Of a DNA stretch of 64,000 bases, positions 1 through 12,517 are shown in pieces. Made by a program: the position numbers and the translations under genes. The stretch is taken from the NCBI GenBank assembly GCA_027924645.1, contig BSBN01001688.1:310001-374000 (forward strand). The letters are read 5' to 3'. This DNA comes from Cunninghamia lanceolata (lineage: Eukaryota; Streptophyta; Pinopsida; Cupressales; Cupressaceae). The first letter of the stretch is position 1. Every line of letters starts with the position of its first letter. The notes beneath the pieces were generated by a model. That model made no database searches. It had not been told where the DNA came from and was given only the letters and a program-made list of their open reading frames with translations.

Positions 1-1390
1 TTTTTAGATGATGACAAATTAATAAAGAAACTCAAATAGAAAAAGAAAACAAAATAAAAACTAGAGTGAAAATTAAATAATGGAAATAAAACCATAAGGA
101 GGAAAGAAAAACTAAGAATAGAAAAAGACGCTGATTTTTGAATAAAGCTAAGAAAGCAAAAATCAATAGAAGGGAGAAAAAAAATAGCAACTGGGAGAAA
201 TAAAGGAGAGTAAGTCTGCATAGAGAAAGGACATTGAGAAAAGGGGAAATTTCTTTGCAGAAGGTATACACAGAGGAGATACGAGGAGAAGAAAAAGGGA
301 ATCGAAGGAGGGTAGACAAATCAAGGACATAGACATGTGAATAACCAGATGTTGAAGGAGACGGAGGAAAGATAAAATCTTTCTCGAACTTTGAGGGCGG
401 AAGTAGTTCTAATATTTCAAAGGCACTGTAATCCAGGTATGGGAAATAAAAATCACCTTATTCATTGGTTCGTAGAATAATGGATGGTATATGGGTATTC
501 TCTATCGGTGTGAATCTAAATGATAGGAGATAAGAGGGGAAAGAAACATTTAGTTGATGTAGTTTTGAATACCAGGCGTTGCCTTGGTAGGAGCAGCGAC
601 CTGTGTAAACTACAGGTTGCGCCACCAACTCAAACACTTCCTTATATTTTCTTTTCGAAAGGTCAACATTTAATTTTTACCACAATATGGTTGGAAACTT
701 GATCATCATAGAGTAATTATTACCACACATTAGTGAATCTTTTTGTAACTGGTTGTGGAAATGGAAAATTGCATATAGATCTAGATAAAGAGTTTCAATT
801 TGAGTTATCTTTGATGTTTTAGTTGGTGTTGTGTTTCATGTCATTCATTGCGACCACATGTCTTCTAGGTGTTCGGTCAAGCAGTTCTTGTGCCTTGTCC
901 TTGCTCCCACTTTTTGTATGCCGATTCCAAGCGTTGAAATGCACCCCAAATACTCCATTTTTGGCACAAGCTTGAGAATCCTAGCAAAGGTTGTGAATTA
1001 TGCTTATACACTTGCCATTTGCATTCACTTAAAATCCACTAAAGCCTTTTCAAAAATCCAATTGTGCATATCCTACAATCATTGCTCTCCATGAGCTGAC
1101 GTCTCTATGAGGCTTTCTGTCAAACATTCCACAATTCTAGATTTGATTTCGGGTTAAGGTAGTTAATAGTTGATAAACCCTTAGGGATGACTCTAGATGT
1201 ATCCGTAATTCTAGATTAGATCTGATAAGTTATAGGTTTCTTTTGGAACAAAAAGATGATAAAGTATAATCAAGTAGTTGGACTCTTGTGAGATTCATCT
1301 TTTGGATATTACTCTTAGTAACCCTATTACTTGATTTATATCTTATTATTTGGGCCATGATTGTTTTTGATTAGATAAGTGGCAAAATAA
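1..1390. other. Intergenic DNA, no gene recognised
   Basis: No supportable coding region was seen. The first ~330 bases are strongly purine-rich on the plus strand, which creates long spurious open frames on the pyrimidine-rich complement. The remainder is AT-rich and shows no primer site, polypurine tract or LTR boundary that I can defend. Confidence 0.5.
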
Positions 1391-1616
1391 GGGTGCCGAA
1401 CCCTATTACAAAACCAAACCCAGGGGGCAGGAAAATAGAGTACAAACAATACTCAGACAACACAGAAAAAAGGCCAGCAGCACAGGCACAACAGCCTTGT
1501 TGTAAAACAAAAACCAACCAGAGGATCTACACAATAGATCCTGAGCTAATAACCCTGACTCCTCGAACTCGAGGACGCAAAGCTGCAACAGAAATGGGGA
1601 GTCCTTTCTTTTTTCT

Positions 1617-2654
1617 CTAGACCACTATCCAAGAGTCTTCCAATTCCAAATCCTCCGAACGGGGTGAGAGGGGAACCTCACTCAACGCCTCAACCAAAGA
1701 GGTCTCGCGTAAATAGGTAACAATAGCACCCCCAGCCGTAGATGACACACCAGCAACAACAACAGTCCCTACCTTAGATGGCACACCAGTAGCAAACGAC
1801 ACACCAACAATAGACGGCACACCAACAGCAGCAACAACCCCAGTCACGGGTGACACATCAATAGTAGAAGAAGTAAAAGCAACATGAGCAGTAGAAAGCT
1901 CCAACTCCATAGAGGAACCATGCCCTTGAGACGAACAGTCCTCCGGCGTAGCACTGACAATCAGGTGATCCACGAGAGCATCCTTCCACCAAGTAGCAGC
2001 TCCCTTGCGCCGTGAGAGAGGACAACCAGAGGCTAAATGACCGGTAGCAAAACACCTTATGCATCGAAAAGGAATACCTTCATAATCCAAAAGCTGTTTC
2101 CAAGGCCTTTCCCCTACCATCAAGACCACATCCCCATGAAGGGGTTTAGAAATGTCAATATCCACAAGGATGCGAGCAACTGTGGAATGTCCCATGAAGG
2201 AGGTTGTAGAATCAACCTTGAGGAAACGACCAATAACATTACCAATGCTCTTATAACAAGTATCCTCTTAGAATTGGAGTGGGAGATTTGGGAGACGAAC
2301 CCAAATAGGTCTGATGTTGAACGACTCAGTTAGGGGATTGAAGGAGAGAGTCCAGGGTTTGATGGAGAGGGAATGCTCTCCCCACGGCCAAACCTTGCCA
2401 TCAAGCACTAAGTCTCACTGCTCCGAAGAAGCAAAAGTCACAATAAAAAATCCTCTTGCAGAGGGAAACAACTCAATCTTACCTTCAACAACTGGTTTCC
2501 AAGACTCCATAACCCAATTGTGGAGATTAGGCAAAGAGGGCCAGAATGCATTAAATCTGCAGATCACACCAGTATTACAATAAAATTCTTCATTTTCAGT
2601 GACCTTAGGTCCACACACCACCACCAGGGATTCTATGAGGCCTACCGTTTTCAT
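1617..2654 (-). pseudogene. LINE ORF1 remnant (DUF4283-like plus CCHC knuckle)
   Basis: Read on the minus strand, this is a broken ORF1 of a plant L1-type non-LTR retrotransposon, the RNA-binding partner of the reverse transcriptase. The N-terminal part (2654 to about 2280) has the DUF4283 pattern, with a Trp-rich core (FNAFWPSLPNLHNWVMESW) followed by RPIWVRLPNLPLQF. The next part (2195 down) carries a zinc knuckle, CIRCFATGHLASGC, of form C-x2-C-x4-H-x4-C, then a Ser/Val/Ala-rich tail ending SEDLELEDSWIVV. A TGA at about 2412-2414 and a TAA at about 2271 interrupt the frame. No ORF2 follows at 1616-1390, so the copy is 5' fragmentary or its partner was lost. Domain order is directly visible; family assignment is by recognition. 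Confidence 0.75.
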
Positions 2655-2749
2655 TTTCGCTCGTGACTATTTACTTTACTGTTGCTGATACATTTAGACT
2701 TGTGGGACTGTTGATCCTGAATTCTCAAACTATTTGACTTTATGATGTT

Positions 2750-3045
2750 ATGGGAGAACTAATTAGGTGATGTTAGATAGATGCTTTTATTAAGAGAACA
2801 AATTGGGTGATGTTAGATAGATGCTTATATTGTGGGAAAATTAATTGGGTGATGTTAGATGAATGCTTATTATTAAAGGAAAACTAATTGGATGATATTA
2901 GATAGAAATTGATTTATATTTAATGTTAAAGGACGACTAATTGGGTGATGTTAGATAGATATTGTATATTAAGAGAAAACAAATTGGGTGATGTTAGATA
3001 AATGCTTATTATTAAAGGAAAAACTAATTGGATGATGTTGGATAG
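2750..3045. repeat. Degenerate ~55-bp tandem array
   Basis: About six to seven units share the core AATTGGGTGATGTTAGATAG, followed by variable AT-rich spacers such as ATGCTTATTATTAAAGG. Units vary by small indels, so this is an old minisatellite. No coding frame is preserved across it. Confidence 0.8.
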
Positions 3046-3050
3046 AAAAT

Positions 3051-5575
3051 TGTTTTGAAATTCAATCTTGGGAATGGATGTTTGAAATGCGGAAATTAGA
3101 ACTTAATTGTATTGTAACCTTCCTTATGTTTATGTGAACTTGTGATATTTTATCGGAGTGCATGTTTTAAATTGCTTCCGCTATGATATTTATATGTGGA
3201 ATTAACTTTGCAATTGAGTGCGCAGGTATTTCTAACAAACCATAGATACTGGAGATCATCCCACACTTGATGTTGTAATCCCTTGTGAAGCCGATTTAGT
3301 TCCACGACGAACCAAGATCAACTCTGTGTATGATGAAATGTTGTAATGTTAATTTGCATGAGGTTAATTGGGTTAAGTCTACCCTCTTTTAATTTGAATT
3401 ATGATATGTGTTGTAAGAATTGTCTTTGAATTACATTTTTAAATTTTGAATTTTTGGAGACCCTTTTCTTGTGTTTTAACTTGACCCTTGGTGTTCTAAC
3501 TAGGCTAAACTTGACCCTGGGTTATACCCCATGGGTCTAGGGTCCCTTTTGACTTGGGTAACCCTTGGTAAACCTCCATATGATCACCTTAACTTCACAC
3601 TAAAGTTAAGTGACGAATTTGGAGGCATGGGAGGGATAGGATGAGTGGTACCAACACTCAAACCCATCCCTTTTCATTTCCCAAGGTTGGAGATGACTCC
3701 AAGACCCACCAATTGTGGAGGACTTGACCCACCAATTGTGGAGGACTTGACTTCAAATTTCTCTCACAATTGGTGAGAGTACCCTTGGAGTTGTGTGGTC
3801 CTTCTTAAGAGGAAAGGAGGGGGACACATGTGTCACTTTTTCCCTCTTTAACTCTCCTTTTCTCTCCCATTTGTTGGAGAGAGGACATGTGGTAAGGGGC
3901 GAGGGAGACTTTGGGGATGGGTGAGTGACGTGTCAACACCCATCCCTTGGGACACACTTGTAGTGGGGAGGAAGAGTGAGGAGGTGACAAGTGTCACCTC
4001 CCCATTCCTCTAAGCTCATGGATTGGGCTTATTTTAATCCCACTTGAGATAAGGTAAGGGTTGTTGAATTTTTGAGAATTATCATTGTTTGAAATTATTT
4101 TTGGGAGAAAAAGATAGAGGGAGTTTGGTGGCTTAGGTTGGAGGAGAATTTGGAGGAGCTCTACATCAACTTCTTCTGTAATAGGGCTTTTAAAGGATGG
4201 TTTTTAAGGCTAAGGCCTCCCCTTTGTATTTTAGTTGCTTGCATGATGCATATGTGTGTGAAGTATTTTCTTGTGTTGTATTTTTGTTATTGTGGGAAAT
4301 TTTGGTTGGGTGTTGTAAGAGCTTCTCCCACTTGGGAGAAAAAAGCTCAACAAGTGTGGGGTAGGGGAGGAGTGATTCTCCTCGAGGTCATTACCTTGTT
4401 TTGGGATATTGAAAGCCTTGAGGGCATTTTATGTGATTTTGAGTAATTTGTTATATGGCTTGAGAGCCAAAATATGGATTCCTTTGGAAATTTTGTTAAC
4501 ATGTTGGCTTGAGGCCATGAAAAAAATTGTGTTGAGATATTTTGAAGGAGTGGCACTCTAGAATTGAGTATGTCCACTCTCCTACCCCTTTAAAACTCAC
4601 CTGGGTTGAGTTTGTGTGTTGTAAATATCTATAGGTGTAATATTGTGTTTTTGGGATGTTAGTTTGTCTTGTTGTGAAGTGGATTTGAGTTCCCTAGGTG
4701 TGTGGATGACCTCCCTAGCTCAGGGGTGACCCTCTTGCGGGTCTACGGTAGGGAGGAGAGCAGGATGTGTGGTGTTTCTTTCCCTTGTGTGATATGCAGG
4801 TTCCTTGGAGCTTAGTGTGAAGTTGAAGAAATTTCTTGTCTTGGAAAATATTTTAATTTCTTTTACTCTTAAAGCTCACGAGAGAGAGCTTGGCCTTCTT
4901 GGAGATCTTACCTTTGTTAGTTGTCAAGATGAGAATTTGGTTCTCTCTTTGGTTGTAAAATTATATTCTTGAAGTTGTGTGTGTTGGACATTTCTCATTG
5001 AATTGAAAGTTTGAAATTGTTAGTTTAAGTGTATATTATTTAAAGATTGATTTGAAGGAAGTTTGTTATAATCTATTTCATTGAATGACATAATGGAAGT
5101 ATCAATTTGGTTAAGTTATGAAGTTGTTGTGACAATATGAAAGTTGTAATTTGTTATTTGGAAAGAAAGAAAATTGGTTGTAGTTTGCATTAGAGGCTTT
5201 TAATTGTTTGCAAGTATATTTATTTCCTTCCTTAAAAAAAAAAGAGTAGAAACAAATCATATAATGAGTACATTTTTAAAATAAGCTCCTTGCCTCATAA
5301 GAAATTTTGGAATAAACAAAATAAATACCTTGCTTATTGATTTAAAAGAAAATTTATAAGTAAATTGAAGAAATATATATCATAGTTAAAAGAATATATA
5401 ATTATATTTAATGTGTGTTATTTTTTAAAAAAATGAATGTGCTTACATGATCTTAAAATAGAAAGCTGAGTTTTTTTAATTTTTGCTTAATACACTTGTG
5501 ATTTCATTATATATATATTTCATTTTATTGTTAATTTATCTTTAATAAACAAACTGTGTTTTGGAATAGAACTGT
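3051..5575. other. AT-rich LTR-like DNA, no gene
   Basis: No supportable gene was found. The segment reads like old LTR sequence: a direct 23-bp duplication lies at 3703-3725 and 3726-3748 (GACCCACCAATTGTGGAGG core), and GC-richer blocks at about 3480-3560 and 4690-4770 sit in T-rich DNA. I could not find a partner copy, target duplication or primer site, so the element is not typed. Confidence 0.35.
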
Positions 5576-5576
5576 G

Positions 5577-5578
<2 letters not shown>

Positions 5579-5607
<29 letters not shown>

Positions 5608-5819
5608 TGAATAAACTTAAATTAAAATAAACATTAATAAATGCAAAATTTGGGAGGGACTATATTTTTTTAACAGTCGTTGGAATTGTTGAGGGACGGA
5701 ATGCATTATATAAAAAAAATGTATACAAAATTTGGTGGGGGGGGTCGAACCCCCCCACCGTTGACATTGCAAAAGGGTGTGGGGAGGGTGCGGAGCCCCC
5801 ACCCACATCCCATACTGTG

Positions 5820-5896
<77 letters not shown>

Positions 5897-6490
5897 AACT
5901 TAAATTAAAATAAACATTAATAAATGCAAAATTTGGGAGGGACTGTATTTTTTTAACAGTCGTTGGAATTGTTGAGGGACGGAATGCATTATATAAAAAA
6001 AATGTATACAAAATTTGGTGGGGGGGGGGGGGGGGGGGTTCGAACCCCCCCACCGTTGACATTGCAAAAGGGTGTGGGGAGGGTGCGGAGCCCCCACCCA
6101 CACCCCACTAAGTGGGATGTGGGTGGGGGCTCCGCCCCCTTCCCACACCCCCACCTTTCCCTTCCCCACGGTGAACTTTCGTTACCTCCGCCGCTGTGCT
6201 CCACCGTGAGCCCCTCCCCTGCGCAAGCCTCTCCACTGCCACGGCCTCCACTCCAAACCTCCGCCACCACTCAGCAGTGGCTCCTCCACTACGTCCCCTC
6301 ACAGTCTCCTCCACGGCTCCCCTTCTCTGCGCCCCTCCACCTGTGGCCTCCTCTATGCCACCACCGCCGTCCATTGACCCTGCCACAGCCAAACAAAAAA
6401 AATGTTAGGGTTTTTCAATATGATTCAAATGAAAATATGAAATAAAACAATATCCTTATGTTATATAAAGAAAACCTAATATTGTAACAC

Positions 6491-6562
<72 letters not shown>
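5579..6562. repeat. AT microsatellites bracketing a duplicated ~200-bp segment
   Basis: Three (AT)n tracts lie at about 5579-5607, 5823-5893 and 6493-6562. Between them, 5608-5818 and 5894-6108 are two direct copies of one ~210-bp segment, AT-rich at first (AATAAACTTAAATTAAAATA) and GC-rich at the end. The copies differ in a G run (8 G in the first, 19 G at 6020-6038 in the second). The copy boundaries fall in the AT tracts, consistent with duplication by misalignment there. The long G and AT runs may be imperfectly assembled. Confidence 0.85.
6085..6135. repeat. GC-rich 24-bp hairpin
   Basis: Arms 6085-6108 and 6112-6135 pair almost perfectly (one mismatch) around a three-base TAA loop. The arms have the form GCGGAGCCCCCACCC / GGGTGGGGGCTCCGC. 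The first copy of the repeat (to 5818) has only the left arm, so the hairpin is specific to the second copy. It could be a foldback-element end or a local inverted duplication. Confidence 0.8.
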
Positions 6563-6565
<3 letters not shown>

Positions 6566-7660
6566 TAAAAGAAAACCTAGAGATATAAATGCAATAAGCA
6601 TGTGTGTGTGTGTGTTTGTGTGTGTGTTTATATCTTCATAAATAAATTAAGCCATCATATGCATTTCATATGTGGCCATTTTAACTCAACCTGTACAACG
6701 AGAAAATGACAAATTGAGAAAAAGAGAAAAAGAGAAAGAAAGATAAAAGTGAAAACAAAGAGGAGAAAATGCGTGACTTTACCAAGATAGGGCTACGAGT
6801 ACTAATTAAGATTTAATATTCCTTTAATCCTGATTTGGAGGCAATTTAATTAACAAAATTAATTCAAACGTTGAGTTAAACCTAGAGGGGAAACCTAGTG
6901 GACTTCATCAAACGAAGTTAGTAAGTCCTGTTTACGTGATCTGATCTACCAAGAAATTAGGAATAATGTAAAGGATGCAGTGATAACTCTGATTGATAGA
7001 GAACTGATCTACCAAGAAATTATGAATAATGTAAAGGATGAAGTGATAACTCTGATTGATAGAGAATATGGAGGAGAACAAATTAATATTAAAATTTAGA
7101 AAATGGGAAGGAGAACAAATGTTTGGGCTTTGTTGAAAAATGTTTAAAATTAGAAAACGTGAAGGAGAACGAATTAATATTAAATTTTAGAAAATGTGAA
7201 GGAGAACAGATGATCAGACTTTGTTGAAAAATGTTCCATTAACTTAATCAACTGTATTACTAATGTAATTAGTGAGATTAACCTAAGTCGGGAAACCTCT
7301 CGATCATATTAGTGTTAGTACAATAAACCCTACTCACGCCCGAGAGGCGTTATGCTATTAGAATTTTCTAGAATTTAGGGTTTAGTTAGGTTAGGGAAGT
7401 TTTAACCCTATTAGTGATGTTAACCGCATCGCGATGACCCCCTTGTTGGCCTTCTTGCGATTGGTATGCGCATGTGTGCGTATTACCCTGCTTTCAACTG
7501 TTTTCTTTGCGCATTAAGTGCACGCCACAGAGCACACTTGCGCGTGCGAGGGGGTTTCTAGGGAAGTGTGGGAAATTTTTTGATATTTCGTGTCATGACC
7601 ACATGACAAATGTGGACATGACACGTGTGATGCGTGTCGTGACCGCATGGGAAATGTGGG
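6563..7660. other. Repeat-rich intergenic DNA
   Basis: A TG microsatellite lies at about 6601-6627. A 63-bp unit is tandemly duplicated at 6941-7003 and 7004-7066, starting CTGATCTACCAAGAAATTA. Imperfect repeats of GTGAAGGAGAAC plus AT-rich sequence follow at 7070-7230. From about 7430 the DNA becomes CpG-richer, with a partial repeat of a CATGAC...AAATGTGG motif at 7595-7670. No gene was recognised. Confidence 0.5.
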
Positions 7661-7664
7661 CATG

Positions 7665-8060
7665 ACAGACTCCCGGGCACAAGGGATAGGCTGAGCACCG
7701 AGCTGGGGAGAGCGAGATCGAGAGCCAGAACCAGTCACAACAGTAGAGAAAGATTTCTTAGGGCCCCCAGGAGCCCGAATCCTCATAGCAGGCCCGCCAA
7801 CAGTAACAGCCCCCGTAGGTTGCACGCCGACACCCAAATCTAAGTCATTAATCTATTCCTTGAGAGTCTAAACCCCAACACTTCTTTCTCTAAGGGATTT
7901 CCTTGCCCAACTGCAGTAGTCTCCCGACCACCAACAGACACCAGGGCGCCCACCTTCTGCACATCGTCAACACCAGGGCGCGACCCATCCGACTTGGGAT
8001 CCTTTGCCAAATGGCCATTAGCACACAAAAGTTCATCTTCCCGCTCAGCGGCCATTTCAA
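7665..8060 (-). pseudogene. GC-rich coding remnant, possibly LINE ORF1 tail
   Basis: The minus strand is unusually GC-rich and keeps two overlapping open stretches in different frames. One contains LLCANGHLAKDPKSDG, reminiscent of the right half of a retroelement zinc knuckle; the other is Gly/Pro/Ser/Arg-rich. The order (knuckle-like motif, then low-complexity tail) resembles LINE ORF1, but the first two cysteines are not visible and no DUF4283 part precedes it. Treat this as a remnant of uncertain family. Confidence 0.25.
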
Positions 8061-9230
8061 AAATTCCCGATACTACTATGTCTTCAAAATATGTAGTTAT
8101 TTGGGCCATGATTGTTAGCTTGAAAACCATTCTTAGATTCTCTTTCAATCGATATACGACTAGTATGGCTAATGAATAGACTATACCTTGACTGTGTCGC
8201 AATATGATAACAATGGATATATATAATTTTGATAACATGAATAAAGTTGGATAATTCATTAATGCTTAAATTGGCCTTCTCGTTTAATACTTAATTTTGT
8301 ATGTGCAAAATTTACTAGTAGATGGCATAAGGTTCTTGTTAGAACAAACAAATAGTATTTCAGCATAGGGGCATTTTGAACTTGGACTTGATCATATGAA
8401 CTAGGGTGTCAGAAGGATTGTCAATAGATTGTCAACAGGTTTTGAATATCTCATTAAGATAAGAATGTTAATTATTTATTGGGTCGAATATCTATAGAAG
8501 AGTCTTTTTATAGATTAACTCAATTTTCAAACAATAAATGTGTTTCAATCAAGACGACTTTGGACTTGTGATGTTTATTAAAAGATAGATCCTTGGAATG
8601 TGGAATAAGACTTTCTTAATGTCTGTTAAAGCTTGACTTTTAATTAAATGAGTGTTCGTTGTTAATGGCTTCTAAAATGAGATATGGATGACTATATGAG
8701 CTGCAGATACATTTTCCATTCTTGCATTTCTATGTAATAAGTTTGAGAAGAGCACCAGATTCCTTCACCTAAGCAGTCTTCAGTTTGCTAGACCCCTCGT
8801 GATGGGTCGGGCTTCCCAGTAGGGAAGCACGGGGAAGCTTTATGCTTTGTGGTAGGGTGGATATCACCACGATGATTCTCTCAGGTTCCACGATGTACAT
8901 GTGAGAAGATATTAGACAATGCTATTAAGTTATCCATGTATAAGCCTACATGGATTAATCTTGTAAAGGCACGACCTTGTTTGATGTACTTATTAATTCA
9001 TTGTGTTTTGTAATCCTATTTGAATATAATAATGAAAGATGTTTAATTATGTCTCTTTTTCCGCTCCACTTTATAACTAATTTATTCTATTTTAATACTT
9101 TGGGGTCGAAATGCTATAATTAGTAGGTGATATTTTAGGACATTACACACTCGAACAAACATCACTGCCTAATAAGAGCACCCAGGTCAGGAATAAATTT
9201 GAATGTAAGTGTCTATCCTAGACAACTAAG
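8061..9230. other. Untyped LTR-like sequence, no gene
   Basis: No gene. A GC-rich patch at about 8790-8830 (GACCCCTCGTGATGGGTCGGG, then CTTCCCAGTAGGGAAG) contains two small hairpins, and an AATAATGAAAG-like polyadenylation region follows at about 9030. This pattern is common in plant LTRs, but no second copy was found here. Confidence 0.3.
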
Positions 9231-9233
9231 GGG

Positions 9234-9548
9234 TTAATAAACCCAAGCCCCCTTCACCTGAGCCCAACATTGTTCTTCGATAAAAGGTGCTTGAGCTCTG
9301 GTAATTCTCCTAAAATAGACTAATAACACATTAGTGCATAAGCTAGAAAATCCGTTGTACTGTTTTCCTCTCTGTGGCAGTGGTTGAAAGAGATAGAAGA
9401 AAAGAAATGGAGGAGACTCCTTGTATTTTAAAAAATTCAATCCAATTTCTAACTGCTCATGGAATTTTTTTCTCGAGGCCTGAGAAAGGAGTGAGTCAAC
9501 CTCCACTATCAGTTCTTTAATCCCTATGTTAACAGCCTTGTCAGACAT
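9234..9548 (-). pseudogene. Unidentified ORF remnant flanking the LTR element
   Basis: A 104-codon minus-strand frame starts MSDKAVNIGIKELIVEVDSL and ends at 9234. Its N-terminal half looks protein-like (amphipathic), while the C-terminal half does not. It lies beside the left end of the 9.67-20.58 kb element, on the same strand as the LINE remnant beyond the right end. I do not recognise the family; it may be part of the retroelement into which that element inserted. Confidence 0.25.
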
Positions 9549-10544
9549 TCCACAACATCTTCAGCTTCAGACTCATTATTAGTGCTGTGAAAATGAGAAT
9601 AGACGTGACATCAAAGAAATTTTCTATATGATCACAATTTAAGCATTCAACCCCTTCTCTCTTTGGGTAACTGTTGATGATGTTTTCTTGACAACAACAA
9701 CATTAGAATAAAACACCAAGTGCTCTATCTTCTCTTGAACAAAGTGTCTTGAATGCTAAACTACGTGATCAAACAAGAACGCTCCAAGGTTCCTTGTATG
9801 TGATTTGCAACGGATAGCCTCGGTGGTATGATGTGATAATGCTGTTTACACAAAGGGATTTATGCATAATTTATTCATCACTCCATTCAAATATGTACTC
9901 TTTCCTTGTGAAATGGAACTTCTTCTAATCAACTACAAAAAGAAAAGGCAAAAGGCAAGGGTTAAGAGGGCTAATCTAAGGACAATGATATAATGCACAT
10001 GCTATGATAGACAAATTCCCTTCCACAACCTAGCTCCGCTTCACCATGAGAACCAACAATTACACAGAGTAAGTGCAATCTCCTAAGGTAATCATGTGAT
10101 TTTCATGTTGTGAACTTCCACCCAAACATCCATAGCTGGCGCAGTTTGAATGAGCATCCACAACTGAACTTATGCAAACAAGGTTTAGGCTAACTTTGCA
10201 AAGTGAGTTACCTTCGGCAATCCACGAAAAGTATGAACCAAAAGGGATTCATCAAATATCTTCACATAAGAAACATTATATCAATGAACTTCTAATCTAT
10301 TGACTAAGCTACTTTGGAAACAATGAAGACCATGCTAACATTCCAAAATCACAAGATCACCATGAAACATTCAACAATGAGCTTGCATTAATCTTGAAGT
10401 GTATCTTTACAACAATCTCTCAATATCTCTTCAATGTCTTCGAAGAGTCTCCTCTACTCTACTCCTTTCTAATCTAATGTATATCCTCTAATGTATATCA
10501 TCTAATGTATCCTCTAATGTCCCTTTACAAATGAGAGAAGTGAG

Positions 10545-10553
10545 CTTTATATA
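10545..10553 (-). promoter_or_regulatory. TATA box in the LTR
   Basis: The minus strand reads TATATAAAG inside GCTCTATATAAAGCTC. The same box is at 18166-18174 in the other LTR. Its position ~870 bp before the minus-strand LTR end would give a long U3 and shorter R-U5. The plus strand also contains a weaker TATATAG, so direction rests mainly on the primer site and ORF. Confidence 0.5.
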
Positions 10554-11450
10554 GAGCTCAAGAATTACATGAAGGGCCAAGATTGATTTAGCAATCAACG
10601 ATCGAGATTGAGACAACAAGGTAGTTTGTTACAAAATTTGCTATTTTTAGAACATGAAAGGGGCAATGAAGGCATATTTCCTAATGTGATAAGCATCTTT
10701 GGAGCATCTTTATGGTGGGCCCTCTTTATCCACTTGTTTGTTATAGATGACCTGGACATGAATAAATGACATGGTAGAATATGATTGGCTTGATGATGTG
10801 TACGTGCCACCTCAGCATCTTTAAACGAACTAGTCTGGTTCATCTCATGTTCAATTTACTTAGAATATTTTCTTCTTGTTGTCTTGATGTAACTCATGGA
10901 TCGCTTTGATGATCATGCTCATCTCTCATCTTGTGACGTCCTTGTGCTTGTGTAGGATTATGCCTCTGGACAGTTGCATGAAGTAGAAGATATGTTGTGC
11001 ACGAGTCCTTGGAGTAGATTACATGATGATTGTCCTTTTGGTGCGTGGAATGAATCACTCAAAGATGACTCCCTCTCATGCGTGGTGTTGATGTCTTCCT
11101 CATCCAGACATACGAAGTCTTCAAAGTAAGATGAACTTGATGTAGGAGCTCCTCCATGTGGTGATGATGACAAATTTGAGCAACTTTTCTCCACCTTCCA
11201 AACTTCTCATGTATGAGCTCTCGCCATTCACCTCCTTGGATCCTCCATCACCTACAAAAAGAAACACATCAAATTAAGACTTGATATAAAGGATTTTCAA
11301 TAACAAATTACATCCATCTTATTCATGTGGGATCAAAAAATGACATTTCAAAATATACCCTTTTGCGTGAAATCCATGCCTAAGTGCCTAGGTGGGTTTA
11401 GAGGGGTAGTATGGAGTGTGCAAGGTGAAATTCCAAGGGTCATGGTCTAG

Positions 11451-12517
11451 GCCACCCAGGCTGGGCGGGCTAGAAGAGGGTGTGAGGATTTTTATACTTA
11501 GGCAATTCTTGCTTCATTTTTATGATCTTTTCCTTCCTCCTTAGCATGACTTAGTGTTCTCTCCATGTTCTTCATGTAAATTACCTTCATTTGAGTGAAG
11601 TCAAGAAGTGATCTGAGTGGCATTTGAGGTATTCTCCATGTGCAATGGTGGAGACCGCCTATGATGAGCAACCTTGAAGGTGATGTGTGGATTTGACTCC
11701 AATACTTGTGATTTTCAATGATTTTCACCTCCTTATTGGACTTGCATGTGTGTGGAAGCAGATGGGTGGAGTTGGTAGGCAAGTGATGAGTGACATGAGT
11801 GCTCAAACAATTGATTCCATGCTCACCTCTCTAGGCCACCCAGGTAGGACGAGTTTGGGAGTATGGTGTGGATTTTGACTAAAACATGCTTATCTCTGTC
11901 TTTGAGCAAGCACCTTATCTTCCATGGTTGCAATTTGCCTTTATCATCATCATCATCTTCATATTTTCCTTGCAAGTTTCCTAAGATCTTTCTCTTGAAT
12001 GGTTTGGAGGGTTGAATGTGGAGTAGTTCATGTAAAGATCAAGGAATCCAAGACCTCATGTCTAGGCCGCCCAGGTTGGGCGGGTTTGAGAGTGAGGCTT
12101 GGACTCTACACTTAGAAAACTTTTCATCTTCTTTGATTTGATCACCTCATCCTCCAAGTGTTCATCTTCATCGATTTCATTCATTTTACTTGCAAACTGT
12201 GTTGTCTTCATCCTTGGGCGGATTTGAAGGGAGTGTGTGGAGAGATTCTCCTGGTGATGACATTGTCCATCACTACCTTGTGAGGCCACCCAGGCTAGGC
12301 GGGTTGGGAAGTGATGCATGGAATTCTACCTTGTAATGCCTTAGATTCACTCCAACTCATGAAATTTCCTTGAATTTTATCATCTCTTTGTCCACAAAAC
12401 CTTACAAACTGGTCACCTTCTTTTCTGGGCCGGATTTGGAATCTTTGTCTAAACAAGTGCATGTGCACGATGTTGAGTCCATGACCTCATGCCAAGGCCA
12501 CCCAGGTTGGGCGGGTT
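11451..12517. repeat. Array of five GC-rich palindromic motifs
   Basis: Five copies of a near-palindrome of form GGCCGCCCAGGTTGGGCGGGTT occur at about 11451, 11832, 12063, 12281 and 12496, spaced 381, 231, 218 and 215 bases. The half-sites CCGCCCA and TGGGCGG can form a 7-bp stem with a 3-base loop. Each is followed by a loosely conserved sequence (GRGTG-GGAATT-like), so the LTR body consists of long degenerate tandem units. The counterpart array in the other LTR starts at about 19071. Confidence 0.75.

Noticed and set aside
32..319. 95-codon minus-strand frame with Leu/Phe-rich hydrophobic look
   Set aside because: It arises from a purine-rich plus strand; the composition is low-complexity and has no start context, domain or neighbour.
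6020..6060. GGTTCGAAC next to a G run, resembling a tRNA B box
   Set aside because: The motif is part of a G/C palindrome; no A box, acceptor stem or anticodon arm can be drawn on either strand.
5706..6408. Several overlapping open frames on both strands around the GC-rich repeat
   Set aside because: They are Pro/Gly-rich translations of poly-G/C and (AT)n tracts (for example IYIYIY runs), identical between the duplicate copies.
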